From contig NZ_JARXZC010000015.1 of assembly GCF_029894335.1 (NCBI RefSeq), positions 62,001 to 126,000 of the forward strand: a stretch of 64,000 bases of DNA, in the 5' to 3' direction. The first letter of the stretch is position 1; every line of letters begins with the position of its first letter. The translations under genes were made by a program, and so were the position numbers. Of the stretch, positions 1 to 8,410 are shown in pieces. The notes under the pieces were generated by a model. That model did no database searches. It had not been told where the DNA came from and was given only the letters and a program-made list of their open reading frames with translations. This DNA is from Kitasatospora sp. MAP5-34 (GTDB lineage: Bacteria; Actinomycetota; Actinomycetes; Streptomycetales; Streptomycetaceae).

Positions 1-8
1 TCGCCCGC

Positions 9-710
9 CTACTCGGCGATCCGGCCGTCGCGCAGCTCGATCACCCGGTCGGCCAGCTCCATCAGGCTCGGGTCGTGGGTGGCGACCAGAGCGGTGACGC
101 CCTCGCTGCGGACCACCGCGCGCAGCAGTTCCATGACCGAGCGGCCGGTCTCCGAGTCGAGCTGGCCGGTCGGCTCGTCGGCGATGATCAGGCTCGGCTC
201 GTTGGCCAACGCCCGTGCGATGGCGACTCGTTGCTGCTGACCACCGGAGAGTTCGCCCGGCCGCTGCTCGGCGTGGTCGGCCAGGCCGACCAGGGCGAGC
301 AGGGTGCGGGCCCGCTCCTCGCGCTGCTTGGCGGGCACCTTGCGCAACCGCATCGGGACGCCGACGTTCTCGGCGGCGGTCAACACCGGTATCAGGCCGA
401 AGGACTGGAACACGAAGCCGATCCGGTCCCGGCGCAGGGCGAGCCGGCCGTCCTCGCCGAGCCCGGCCAGGTCGGTGCCGTCGACCTCGATCCGGCCGCT
501 GGTGGGCGCGTCCAGTCCGCCCACCAGGTTCAGCAGTGTGGTCTTGCCCGAGCCGGACCGGCCCTTGAGCGCGGTGAGTTCACCGCGCCCGGCCGAGAAG
601 GAGACCCCGCGCAGCGCGTGCACGGCCTGCGGCCCCTGGCCGAAGCTCCGCCGGAGATCCTCGATCACCACCATGGAAGCTGGTGCGGTGGTGGCCTGTT
701 GCTGCGTCAT
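9..710 (-). CDS. MacB/LolD-type ABC transporter ATPase (unit 1 copy)
   Basis: A 233-residue ATPase of the LolD/MacB type that would energise FtsX-like permeases. Visible motifs are Walker A GRSGSGKT, the Q-loop FVFQSFG, signature LSGGQQQR and Walker B LIIADEPTGQLDSE, followed by the H-loop ATHDP. The ATG at 710 was chosen because GGGGAGA lies just upstream; a further in-frame start at 842 would add 44 low-complexity residues made partly of the ACTGG repeat. It is transcribed away from the permeases and is almost identical to the copy at 4172-4873; the one protein difference noticed is Ser versus Gly in the DAPT(S/G)GR loop. The substrate is unknown. Confidence 0.93.
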   Translation of the reverse strand: MTQQQATTAPASMVVIEDLRRSFGQGPQAVHALRGVSFSAGRGELTALKGRSGSGKTTLLNLVGGLDAPTSGRIEVDGTDLAGLGEDGRLALRRDRIGFVFQSFGLIPVLTAAENVGVPMRLRKVPAKQREERARTLLALVGLADHAEQRPGELSGGQQQRVAIARALANEPSLIIADEPTGQLDSETGRSVMELLRAVVRSEGVTALVATHDPSLMELADRVIELRDGRIAE

Positions 711-955
711 GCTGGTCTCCCCGATCGGCGGGACTGGACTTGGCGGACTGGACTGGACTGGCCGAACTTCGCGGGACTGGACTTGGGTTGCCGACTCCGG
801 GCTTCGGCTGACTGACTCAGCCGACTTGGCACGGATCGTCAAATTTGCTCACTACTTACATGATTCGCACAAGCCCCTTCCGCCCACTGATCGAATCTGA
901 CAACATCACCCCGTATCCGGCGACTGATCAGCCGGACCCCGGGGGAGGAATCAGG
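711..955. promoter_or_regulatory. Divergent intergenic region of unit 1
   Basis: Separates the leftward ATPase from the permease remnant. It holds an ACTGG pentamer run (747-761) and an 8-bp-arm inverted repeat at 804-824 (TCGGCTGA / TCAGCCGA, 5-bp spacer). Then comes an AT-richer stretch around 838-870 where promoters for both directions probably lie. The region is repeated almost exactly at 4874-5131. No box can be assigned with certainty. Confidence 0.5.
747..761. repeat. ACTGG pentanucleotide repeat, 3 units
   Basis: Three perfect ACTGG units in the leader of the leftward ATPase. The matching place in unit 2 (4910-4939) has six units. The difference is 15 bp, so the extended reading frame would stay open in both. 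Confidence 0.95.
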
Positions 956-1188
956 ATGCTCGGCTTCGTCATCCGACGTCTGCGCGGATGACTCCCGCTC
1001 GCGTCCGCCATCCTGCTCACGGCGCTGATCACGACAGCCGTGCTCACCGCACTGTGGTCGGCCTGCCACTGGGCCAGGCCGTCGCGCTGGCGGCCGCGAC
1101 CGCCGCCGTACCCCTGCTGTCGGCCTTCATCAGCGGACGCCGCTCTCGAAACGTGGCCGCGCGGCTGCGGCACGTGGAGGAGATATGA
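956..1188 (+). pseudogene. FtsX-like permease 1 remnant (internal deletion)
   Basis: Counterpart of the intact 1092-residue permease at 5132-8410, reduced to 233 bp. The start and RBS are kept, but after 11 codons a TGA stops translation where the intact gene has CGG. About 90 bases in, the sequence jumps from the first membrane segment to the last 35 or so codons. The joined ends share only a few bases (CTGG/TGG), which suggests a microhomology deletion. The last bases still provide the ATGA overlap with permease 2. It cannot make a functional protein. Confidence 0.92.
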
Positions 1189-3980
1189 CCACCCCGGCCG
1201 AACAGAGCGTGGAGCAGCGAGGCGGAGCCCCGCTCCATCCGGCGCCCTGGGTACGGACCCGGCTGCGCGCCGCGCCGCTGGCCGCGCTGCTCACCGCAGC
1301 CCTGGCGTTCGGCACCGTCTTCCTGGCCGCCGCACTGCCCCGCGCCCTCGACCGGGGGGCCGACCAGGCGCTGCGCCAGTACCTGAGCCGCAGCGGCCCG
1401 GCGTCGACCAGCCTGCTGGCCACCTCGCGCCCGCAGCCCGGCCAGGAGAGCACAGCGCGCCTGCCCGGCGTGCTGACCAAGCTCCGCACCGGGATCGACG
1501 GCCCGTGGCGGCTCGCCCCGAGCGGCCCGGTCTACGGCTCACGGGGTCTGCGGCCCCGCACGCTGACCACCCCCGGACTCCACACCCTCGACGTCGAGAA
1601 CAAGCTCGGTCTGTTGTACCTCGCCGACCTCGCGGCGCACGCCAAGCTGGTGGCCGGGCAGTGGCCGACCGGCGTCGCCCCCGACAGGAGCGCCGACACC
1701 GGCGGCGACCCGCCGATCCCGATCGCGCTGGCCAAGAGCGCCGCCGACACCATCGGCGTGCGGCTGGGCTCGGTACTGGACGGCACCGCGAGCAACCCGA
1801 ACTACGTCATACCCGGCCAGATGCGGGTCCAGGTGGTCGGGCTGTACACGGCCGACGATCCGGCGGACGCGTTCTGGGCCGGTCTCTCCTGCCCCACCAA
1901 AGCCTGCCTGGAAGCCGATGGCAGACCACCGGAGTACTACTGGCGGGTGACCGGCATGACCGGGCCCGGGGACCTCAGCAGGGCCGGGTCCTGGGGCCAG
2001 GGCATGGAGGACTTCTGGCGGCTGCCGGTGGACACCGGCCGACTCCGCAGCGACCAGCTGTCCACGACCCGGGCGAAGATCGCCTCGTTCACGAGCGGCC
2101 CCACTGCCGCCCGGCTCGCCGTGGCCACCAGCCGGCCTGATCTGACTATCAGCTCCGACCTGGCCACCCTCTTCGACCAGGCACTGGCCAGGCAGGCCGC
2201 CGCCGCTCCGCTCGGCGCCATCGGCCCGGCCGGGGTGGCCGGGGTCGCCGCCGTGGTCCTGTGTCTGGCCGCCGCACTCGCGGGCGACCGCCGCGCGGAG
2301 GAGCTGCGCCTGCTGCTGGCACGCGGCGGGTCGCGGACCGGCATCCTGCGCCGGCTGATCGGCGAAAGCGCGGTGTGCGTGCTGCCGGGCGCCGCGCTCG
2401 GCACCCTACTCGCCCTACTACTCCTGCCGACCCCGCGTTGGTCGGCCGCCGTACTCGCCGCCCTGGCCACCGGGCTGCTCGCGCTGCTCGCCTTCCCCGT
2501 CCGCGCCGCCGTCCTGCTGGCCCCGCCGCGCGTGGCCGGCGCAAAGCGCCGCCTAGTCGCCGAACTCGCGCTGCTCGCCGTTACCGTGGCAGCGGTGGCC
2601 GAGGTCCGCAGACGCGGAGTCGCCCCGGCCGGCGACGGACTGGACCCGCTGCTGGTGGCCGCCCCGCTGCTGCTCGCCCTGACCGGGGCACTGCTGCTGG
2701 CCCGGCTGCAACCGCTCCTGGTCGGCGCGCTGGCCCGCGCGGCCGGACGGGGACCTGGACTGATCGGCTTCCTCGGCCTGGCCCGCGCCGCCCGGGGCAC
2801 CGGCCGGCAGCCCCGCCCGTCCGTACTGCCGATGCTCGCGATGATGCTCGCGGTCACCACCGCCGGATTCGGCAGCACCGTGCTGGACGCGGTGGACACG
2901 AGCCGGGCGCAGGCCGCCCGGGAGTCCGTCGGGGGCGACGCCGTGGTGATCGCCCCGTCGGGGAGTTCGCTCCCCGACGGCTTCGCCAAGGCGGCCGCCG
3001 CCCTGCCCGGCGTCCGGTCCTCGACCGGTATCTGGTCGTATGGCTCCCAGCCCCTGTACAGCTCCCACACGACCATGACGGTGACCCTGATCGTCGCGGA
3101 CCCGGTACCGTACGCGGCGCTGGCCCGCACGCTCGGACACGGCCGGTTCGACCCGGCGCTGCTGGCCGGCACCGGCGGACCGGACGCCCCGATCCCCTCG
3201 CTGGTCAGCCCGGACGTCGCCAACGGGATCAGCTCCGGGAGTTACACCATCTCGCTCCCCGACGGCGAGCTGCGCGCCACCGTCACCCACGTCGTCGACG
3301 CCACGCCCGCACTGCCCGGATACGGCACGGCCACCGTCGTGGTTCCGAGCGGACCGGCGACCGCCCAACTGCCGTCGCTGGGCCACCCCAACTGGTGGCT
3401 GGCCCTCGGCCCGGTCGACGACGCGCAGCTGCGGGCCCTGGTCCGCACCAGCACGACACACGCCGGGGCCGGCGGCGCCTCGACCGCCGACAACTACCTG
3501 GTACGCACCAGCGCGGCGGCGGCCAAGGCGCTCAGCGACGATCCGCTGCAACGCTCGCCCGAGCGGATCTTCTGGGCCACCGTGGCCGGTGCGGCAGGCT
3601 TCGCGCTGCTGGCCGTCCTGCTGACGCTGGTCCGCGCCGCACCCGAACGCGCCGCGCTGCTGGCCAGGCTGCGCACCATGGGCCTGCGGTCCCGGCAAGG
3701 GCTGGCCCTGATCCTGGCCGAAACCCTGCCACAGGCCCTGGCGGCGGTGGCGGGCGGCGCCCTGGTCGCGGTGGCGGCCGTCGCACTGCTCGGCCCGGCC
3801 ATCGACCTGTCCACGCTGGTCGGCGCGCCGGTACCGACCGGGCTGCGGCCCGCCGCGCTGCCCGTACTGATCCAGGCGGCGATCCTCGCAGCGCTGGTTT
3901 CGGCGGGCGTGCTGGGCGAGGCGGCAGTCTCCGGCAAGCGACAGATCACCACCGAGTTGAGAGCAGGAGACAGCCGTTGA
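1185..3980 (+). CDS. FtsX-like ABC permease 2 (unit 1 copy)
   Basis: A 931-residue MacB/FtsX-family permease. One membrane segment near residues 30-50 is followed by a roughly 300-residue extracellular domain. Then comes a membrane block from about 340 with the FtsX coupling stretch LRLLLARGGSRTGILRRL, a second large extracellular domain (about 570-770) and a final membrane block ending in a basic tail. The ATG overlaps the stop of the permease 1 remnant. It resembles 8407-11208 almost perfectly in membrane parts but differs in clustered patches of the extracellular domains. With permease 1 destroyed next to it, it would have to work alone or with the unit 2 partner. Confidence 0.9.
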   Translation: MTTPAEQSVEQRGGAPLHPAPWVRTRLRAAPLAALLTAALAFGTVFLAAALPRALDRGADQALRQYLSRSGPASTSLLATSRPQPGQESTARLPGVLTKLRTGIDGPWRLAPSGPVYGSRGLRPRTLTTPGLHTLDVENKLGLLYLADLAAHAKLVAGQWPTGVAPDRSADTGGDPPIPIALAKSAADTIGVRLGSVLDGTASNPNYVIPGQMRVQVVGLYTADDPADAFWAGLSCPTKACLEADGRPPEYYWRVTGMTGPGDLSRAGSWGQGMEDFWRLPVDTGRLRSDQLSTTRAKIASFTSGPTAARLAVATSRPDLTISSDLATLFDQALARQAAAAPLGAIGPAGVAGVAAVVLCLAAALAGDRRAEELRLLLARGGSRTGILRRLIGESAVCVLPGAALGTLLALLLLPTPRWSAAVLAALATGLLALLAFPVRAAVLLAPPRVAGAKRRLVAELALLAVTVAAVAEVRRRGVAPAGDGLDPLLVAAPLLLALTGALLLARLQPLLVGALARAAGRGPGLIGFLGLARAARGTGRQPRPSVLPMLAMMLAVTTAGFGSTVLDAVDTSRAQAARESVGGDAVVIAPSGSSLPDGFAKAAAALPGVRSSTGIWSYGSQPLYSSHTTMTVTLIVADPVPYAALARTLGHGRFDPALLAGTGGPDAPIPSLVSPDVANGISSGSYTISLPDGELRATVTHVVDATPALPGYGTATVVVPSGPATAQLPSLGHPNWWLALGPVDDAQLRALVRTSTTHAGAGGASTADNYLVRTSAAAAKALSDDPLQRSPERIFWATVAGAAGFALLAVLLTLVRAAPERAALLARLRTMGLRSRQGLALILAETLPQALAAVAGGALVAVAAVALLGPAIDLSTLVGAPVPTGLRPAALPVLIQAAILAALVSAGVLGEAAVSGKRQITTELRAGDSR

Positions 3981-4087
3981 ACAGCACTCCCCAGGGCCCC
4001 GAAGTCCACGGCTCGTCCTGGTCGGTCGCGGGACGTCACGTGGAAGCGGGGGGACCGCGGGCGTGGTCGGCCGCCACGCCACGCTAG
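3977..4087 (+). pseudogene. Truncated start of downstream ABC ATPase
   Basis: The TTG start and first seven or so codons (MNSTPQGP) match the ATPase at 11205-12251, overlapping the permease stop in the same TTGA arrangement. Homology then ends at about 3999 and an unrelated frame runs to a TAG at 4087 (36 residues, no ATPase motif). This marks the duplication breakpoint. Confidence 0.85.
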
Positions 4088-4171
4088 ACACCGAACCCCC
4101 CGTACGGCCGCAGCCGCGCTCTCCGGCTCACCCGTCCGGACGACCGCCCGACGACCGCCCGGCCCGCCCGC

Positions 4172-4873
4172 CTACTCGGCGATCCGACCGTCGCGCAGCT
4201 CGATCACCCGGTCGGCCAGCTCCATCAGGCTCGGGTCGTGGGTGGCGACCAGAGCGGTGACGCCCTCGCTGCGGACCACCGCGCGCAGCAGTTCCATGAC
4301 CGAGCGGCCGGTCTCCGAGTCGAGCTGGCCGGTCGGCTCGTCGGCGATGATCAGGCTCGGCTCGTTGGCCAACGCCCGTGCGATGGCGACTCGTTGCTGC
4401 TGACCACCGGAGAGTTCGCCCGGCCGCTGCTCGGCGTGGTCGGCCAGGCCGACCAGGGCGAGCAGGGTGCGGGCCCGCTCCTCGCGCTGCTTGGCGGGCA
4501 CCTTGCGCAACCGCATCGGGACGCCGACGTTCTCGGCGGCGGTCAACACCGGTATCAGGCCGAAGGACTGGAACACGAAGCCGATCCGGTCCCGGCGCAG
4601 CGCGAGCCGGCCGTCCTCGCCGAGCCCGGCCAGGTCAGTGCCGTCGACCTCGATCCGGCCGCCGGTGGGCGCGTCCAGACCGCCCACCAGGTTCAGCAGC
4701 GTGGTCTTGCCCGAGCCGGACCGGCCCTTGAGCGCGGTGAGTTCACCGCGCCCGGCCGAGAAGGAGACCCCGCGCAGCGCGTGCACGGCCTGCGGCCCCT
4801 GGCCGAAGCTCCGCCGGAGGTCCTCGATCACCACCATGGAAGCTGGTGCGGTGGTGGCCTGTTGCTGCGTCAT
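4172..4873 (-). CDS. MacB/LolD-type ABC transporter ATPase (unit 2 copy)
   Basis: A 233-residue ATPase, nearly identical to 9-710, with the same Walker A GRSGSGKT, signature LSGGQQQR and Walker B LIIADEPTGQLDSE. The ATG at 4873 follows GGGGAGA. It is divergent from the permease operon and probably provides ATPase subunits to one or both permeases. A second, different ATPase sits at the end of that operon, so the locus encodes two ATPase types. An in-frame ATG at 5020 would add 49 residues encoded by the longer ACTGG tract; I consider that unlikely. Confidence 0.93.
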   Translation of the reverse strand: MTQQQATTAPASMVVIEDLRRSFGQGPQAVHALRGVSFSAGRGELTALKGRSGSGKTTLLNLVGGLDAPTGGRIEVDGTDLAGLGEDGRLALRRDRIGFVFQSFGLIPVLTAAENVGVPMRLRKVPAKQREERARTLLALVGLADHAEQRPGELSGGQQQRVAIARALANEPSLIIADEPTGQLDSETGRSVMELLRAVVRSEGVTALVATHDPSLMELADRVIELRDGRIAE

Positions 4874-5131
4874 GCTGGTCTCCCCGATCGGCGGGACTGG
4901 ACTTGGCGGACTGGACTGGACTGGACTGGACTGGACTGGCCGAACTTCGCGGGACTGGACTTGGGTTGCCGACTCCGGGCTTCGGCTGACTGACTCAGCC
5001 GACTTGGCACGGATCGTCAAATTTGCTCACTACTTACATGATTCGCACAAGCCCCTTCCGTCCACTGATCAAATCTGACAACATCACCGGAACCCGGCGA
5101 CTGGTCAGCCGGCCCCCGGGGGAGGAACAGG
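4874..5131. promoter_or_regulatory. Divergent intergenic region of unit 2
   Basis: Almost identical to 711-955 but 15 bp longer in the ACTGG run. The inverted repeat TCGGCTGA / TCAGCCGA recurs at 4982-5002. The rightward gene has a clear GGGGGAGGA site before its ATG at 5132. Confidence 0.5.
4910..4939. repeat. ACTGG pentanucleotide repeat, 6 units
   Basis: Six perfect ACTGG units, twice the number in unit 1 (747-761). It lies in the ATPase leader. Confidence 0.95.
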
Positions 5132-8100
5132 ATGCTCGGCTTCGTCGTCCGACGACTGCGCGGACGGCTGCCGCTCGCGTCCGCCATCCTGCTCACGGTA
5201 CTGATCACGACAGCGGTGCTCACCGCGCTGGTGGCGTTCAACGGCAGCGTGGGCGAGGCGGGGCTGCGCCGGGCACTGCAGGGGCCGGACCACGCCAGGA
5301 CGGCCGTGCTGGTCACCGGCACCCACGACACCGGCGGGCGCGCCAAGGACGACGCCGCCGTACGGACCTTCGCCGGGCAGCTGTTCGGCTCGCTGCCGAG
5401 CACCGTCCAGAGCGTCTCGGTCAGCCGCTCGTACGGCCTGCCCGGCCCGCAGCCCCCCGGCAAGGACCCGGATCTCACCCTGCTCGCCGCCTTCGACCAC
5501 AGTGACGTCAAACTGAGCTCCGGCCACTGGCCGCAGCCGGCCACCGGCCCGGGCTCGCCGGTCGAGACGGCCGTGCCGCAGTCCGAGCTGGCGCGGCTCG
5601 GACTCACGCCCGGGGCGCTGCCCGCCCAGGTGCAGCTGGCAGACCGCTTCGGCGGCGGGCCGCTGACCGTCAGGATCACCGGCGTGTACCGGGCGTCGGA
5701 CCGGTCCGCGCCGTACTGGCGGCTCGACCCGCTCGGCGGCCGGGAGATCCAGGTGGAGGGCTTCACCAGCTACGGGCCGATGCTGGTCGACGACTCCGTA
5801 TTCACCTCGGGCGGGCTGATCCAGAACGGCCGGAACTGGCTGCTCACCGCCGACTTCAGCGCCGTCCGGACCGCCGAGGCCGACGCGATGCGGGCCCGGG
5901 CCGTCCCGCTGATGACCTCCTTCAAGGTTTCCGCCGACCTCCAGGCGCGAAGCGAACTCCCGGTGCTGCTCGGCGAGTTGAGGTCGAGCATGCTGGTCAC
6001 CCGGTCCACCCTGCTGATCGGCGCACTGCAATTCGCCGTGCTGGCCGCCGCCGCGCTGCTGCTGGTCGTCCAGCTGATGTCGGCCCGGCAGGAGAGCGAG
6101 AACAGCCTGCTCACCGCCCGTGGTGCCTCCCGATGGCAGCTCGGGGCGCTCGTAGCCACCGAGGCGGTACTGCTCGCGCTGCCCGCCGCCCTGCTCGCGC
6201 CACTGCTCACCCCGCCGCTGATCCGCCTGCTGGGCAGCTACGGACCGCTCTCCCAGGTCACCCTGAACACGTCGATCCCCTCGGTCCTGTGGCCGGTGGC
6301 GGCCGGCTGCGCGTTGGCCTGTGTCGCCCTCACCACCCTCCCGGCGCTGCTCCGCCGGGTCGGCGCCGCCGCCCTCGGCAAGGCCGGCCGGCGGCAGGCG
6401 ATGGTGGCCGGCGCGGCCCGCTCCGGCGCGGACCTCGCGCTGCTCGGTCTCGCCGCACTGGCCTACCGGCAACTCGGCGGGCACACCGGCGGCGGGCTCT
6501 CCACCGACGCCGCCGGGCAGCTCGGCATCGACCCGGTGCTGGTCGCCACCCCGACGCTGGCGCTGTGCGCGGGCACCCTGCTCGTGCTGCGGATCCTCCC
6601 CTTCGTCGCCCGGCTCGGCAGTCGGCTGGCGGCCCGGGGCCAGGGCCTGTCGGCAGCCCTGGTCGGCTGGCAACTCGCCCGCCGGCCCGGTCGGGCCACC
6701 GGTCCCGTCCTGCTGCTCGTACTCGCCGTCTCCACCGGCGTGCTGGCGCTCGGTCAGCACACCGCCTGGTCCGCCTCGCAGCGCGACCAGGCCGACTTCG
6801 CCACCGCCGGGGGGTTGCGGATCTCCGGCTCCGAGGTGGCCGCGCTGGGGCAGGGCGGGATGTACGGGTCGCTGCCCGGCGGCGACCACCTGATACCCGT
6901 CGTCCGCAACCAGCAGGCACTGCCCGGCGGGCGGACCGGGGAGTTCGCCGCACTGGACGCGGCAGGCGCCGTCGCGCACCTGCCGATCCGGGCGGATCTG
7001 CTCGACGGGCGGAGCACCCGGGAGGTGTTCGGCCCGCTGGCGGGGCCGGTGCCGAGCGGCACCGGGGTCGGCTTCCCGCTCCCCGGCCGGCCGACCCGGA
7101 TCGACCTGGACGTGAGCGTCAGACTGACGAGCCACACTGCGGCCGCCTGGGAAGGCCCCCTGGAACCGCCGTCGAGCCGTCCGGACCTCCGGCTGCTGCT
7201 GCGCGACCGCTTCGGGGTCACCTACCGGGTTCCGCTGCCCGCCCTTCCCATCGACGGCGACGCGAAGGTCTCGGCCGACCTGGCCGCACTGACGAACGCG
7301 CCGCTCGGGTCCGTCGCCGCCCCGCTGAGCCTGGCGGGGATGGTCGTCGCGTTCACGGAGACCGGCGAGACGGTCACCGGCACGCTGACGGTGCACCGGA
7401 TCGCGGTCTCCGACACCCCGGACGGCCCGGCCGCCGAGGTCGCTCCGCCCGACGGAGCGACCTGGTCGGTCTCCTCAGCGCAGACCAACGACGCGCAGGG
7501 GACCGCAGCCATGGTCGGCGGCCCGGCGGACCAGCAGCGCCTGCTCGAACTCGGCTACCAGGCAGGCCCCATCCCCGCCCAGGCGGTGCAGGTGACACTG
7601 ACCCCGACCCAGACCACGGCGGTCCCCGCAGCACTGCCCGCCCTCGCCACCCGCGACTACCTGACGGCGGTCGGCGCCAAGGTCGGCGACGTCATCCACG
7701 TCCAGTTGAGCGGCAGCACGGTCCCGGTGCGGATCACCGCCGCCGTCGGCGCGCTGCCGGTGCTCGGCAGTACCGCGCTGGTCGTCGATCTCGCCACCAC
7801 CGAACGGCTGTTGGCGGCGGACAGCCTGGACCCCGCCACCCCGACCGAATGGTGGCTGCCCGCCGCCTCCGCGCAGGACCGGATCCCCGCACAGGCCGCC
7901 GCCGTGCTGCGCTCCTCCCCCGGCGTGCAGACCGTGCAGCTGCGCGACGACGTGGCCACCGGGCTGCTCGACGACCCGCTGAGCGCCGCCCCGCAGAGCG
8001 CTCTGGCCGCACTGGCCGTGGTCGCGGCGGTGCTGGCCGCCATCGGCTTCGCCGCCGCCTCGGCCGCCTCGGCGGCCGAACGGGCGGGCGAGTTCGCCGT

Positions 8101-8410
8101 CCTGATCGCCCTGGGCGCACCACGGCGGCGGGTGGCACGGACGGCCGCCGCCGAACAGGCCCTGCTGGTCGCCCTCGGCACCGCCGTCGGGCTGGGGGTG
8201 GGTGCACTGATCGTCCAACTGGTCGTCCCGTTGGTGGTGTTGACCCCGGCGGCCCAGCGGCCGGTCCCCCCCGTCCTGGTCGGCCTGCCACTGGGCCAGG
8301 CCGTCGCGCTGGCGGCCGCGACCGCCGCCGTACCCCTGCTGTCGGCCTTCATCAGCGGACGCCGCTCTCGAAACGTGGCCGCGCGGCTGCGGCACGTGGA
8401 GGAGATATGA
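5132..8410 (+). CDS. FtsX-like ABC permease 1
   Basis: A 1092-residue integral membrane protein of the MacB/FtsX family. It begins with a basic MLGFVVRRLRGRLPLASA stretch leading into the first membrane segment. A large extracellular domain (about 40-290) follows, then a membrane block with the coupling motif QESENSLLTARGASRWQLGAL, a second large extracellular domain (about 560-900) and a final block with ERAGEFAVLIALGAPRRRVAR. GGAGG precedes the ATG, and the stop overlaps the next start (ATGA). It probably pairs with permease 2 as two different halves of one transporter. The substrate is unknown; the family handles lipoproteins, peptides, antibiotics and envelope signals. Confidence 0.93.
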   Translation: MLGFVVRRLRGRLPLASAILLTVLITTAVLTALVAFNGSVGEAGLRRALQGPDHARTAVLVTGTHDTGGRAKDDAAVRTFAGQLFGSLPSTVQSVSVSRSYGLPGPQPPGKDPDLTLLAAFDHSDVKLSSGHWPQPATGPGSPVETAVPQSELARLGLTPGALPAQVQLADRFGGGPLTVRITGVYRASDRSAPYWRLDPLGGREIQVEGFTSYGPMLVDDSVFTSGGLIQNGRNWLLTADFSAVRTAEADAMRARAVPLMTSFKVSADLQARSELPVLLGELRSSMLVTRSTLLIGALQFAVLAAAALLLVVQLMSARQESENSLLTARGASRWQLGALVATEAVLLALPAALLAPLLTPPLIRLLGSYGPLSQVTLNTSIPSVLWPVAAGCALACVALTTLPALLRRVGAAALGKAGRRQAMVAGAARSGADLALLGLAALAYRQLGGHTGGGLSTDAAGQLGIDPVLVATPTLALCAGTLLVLRILPFVARLGSRLAARGQGLSAALVGWQLARRPGRATGPVLLLVLAVSTGVLALGQHTAWSASQRDQADFATAGGLRISGSEVAALGQGGMYGSLPGGDHLIPVVRNQQALPGGRTGEFAALDAAGAVAHLPIRADLLDGRSTREVFGPLAGPVPSGTGVGFPLPGRPTRIDLDVSVRLTSHTAAAWEGPLEPPSSRPDLRLLLRDRFGVTYRVPLPALPIDGDAKVSADLAALTNAPLGSVAAPLSLAGMVVAFTETGETVTGTLTVHRIAVSDTPDGPAAEVAPPDGATWSVSSAQTNDAQGTAAMVGGPADQQRLLELGYQAGPIPAQAVQVTLTPTQTTAVPAALPALATRDYLTAVGAKVGDVIHVQLSGSTVPVRITAAVGALPVLGSTALVVDLATTERLLAADSLDPATPTEWWLPAASAQDRIPAQAAAVLRSSPGVQTVQLRDDVATGLLDDPLSAAPQSALAALAVVAAVLAAIGFAAASAASAAERAGEFAVLIALGAPRRRVARTAAAEQALLVALGTAVGLGVGALIVQLVVPLVVLTPAAQRPVPPVLVGLPLGQAVALAAATAAVPLLSAFISGRRSRNVAARLRHVEEI

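Larger units (their letters stand above)
1..3999. repeat. Tandem duplication, unit 1 (degraded)
   Basis: Near-identical direct repeat of 4165-11227. It carries the same order (leftward ATPase, intergenic region, permease 1, permease 2, first bases of the downstream ATPase). Relative to unit 2 it lacks about 3046 bp inside permease 1, and homology stops near 3999, just inside the downstream ATPase. The outer edge may lie before the window. Confidence 0.9.
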
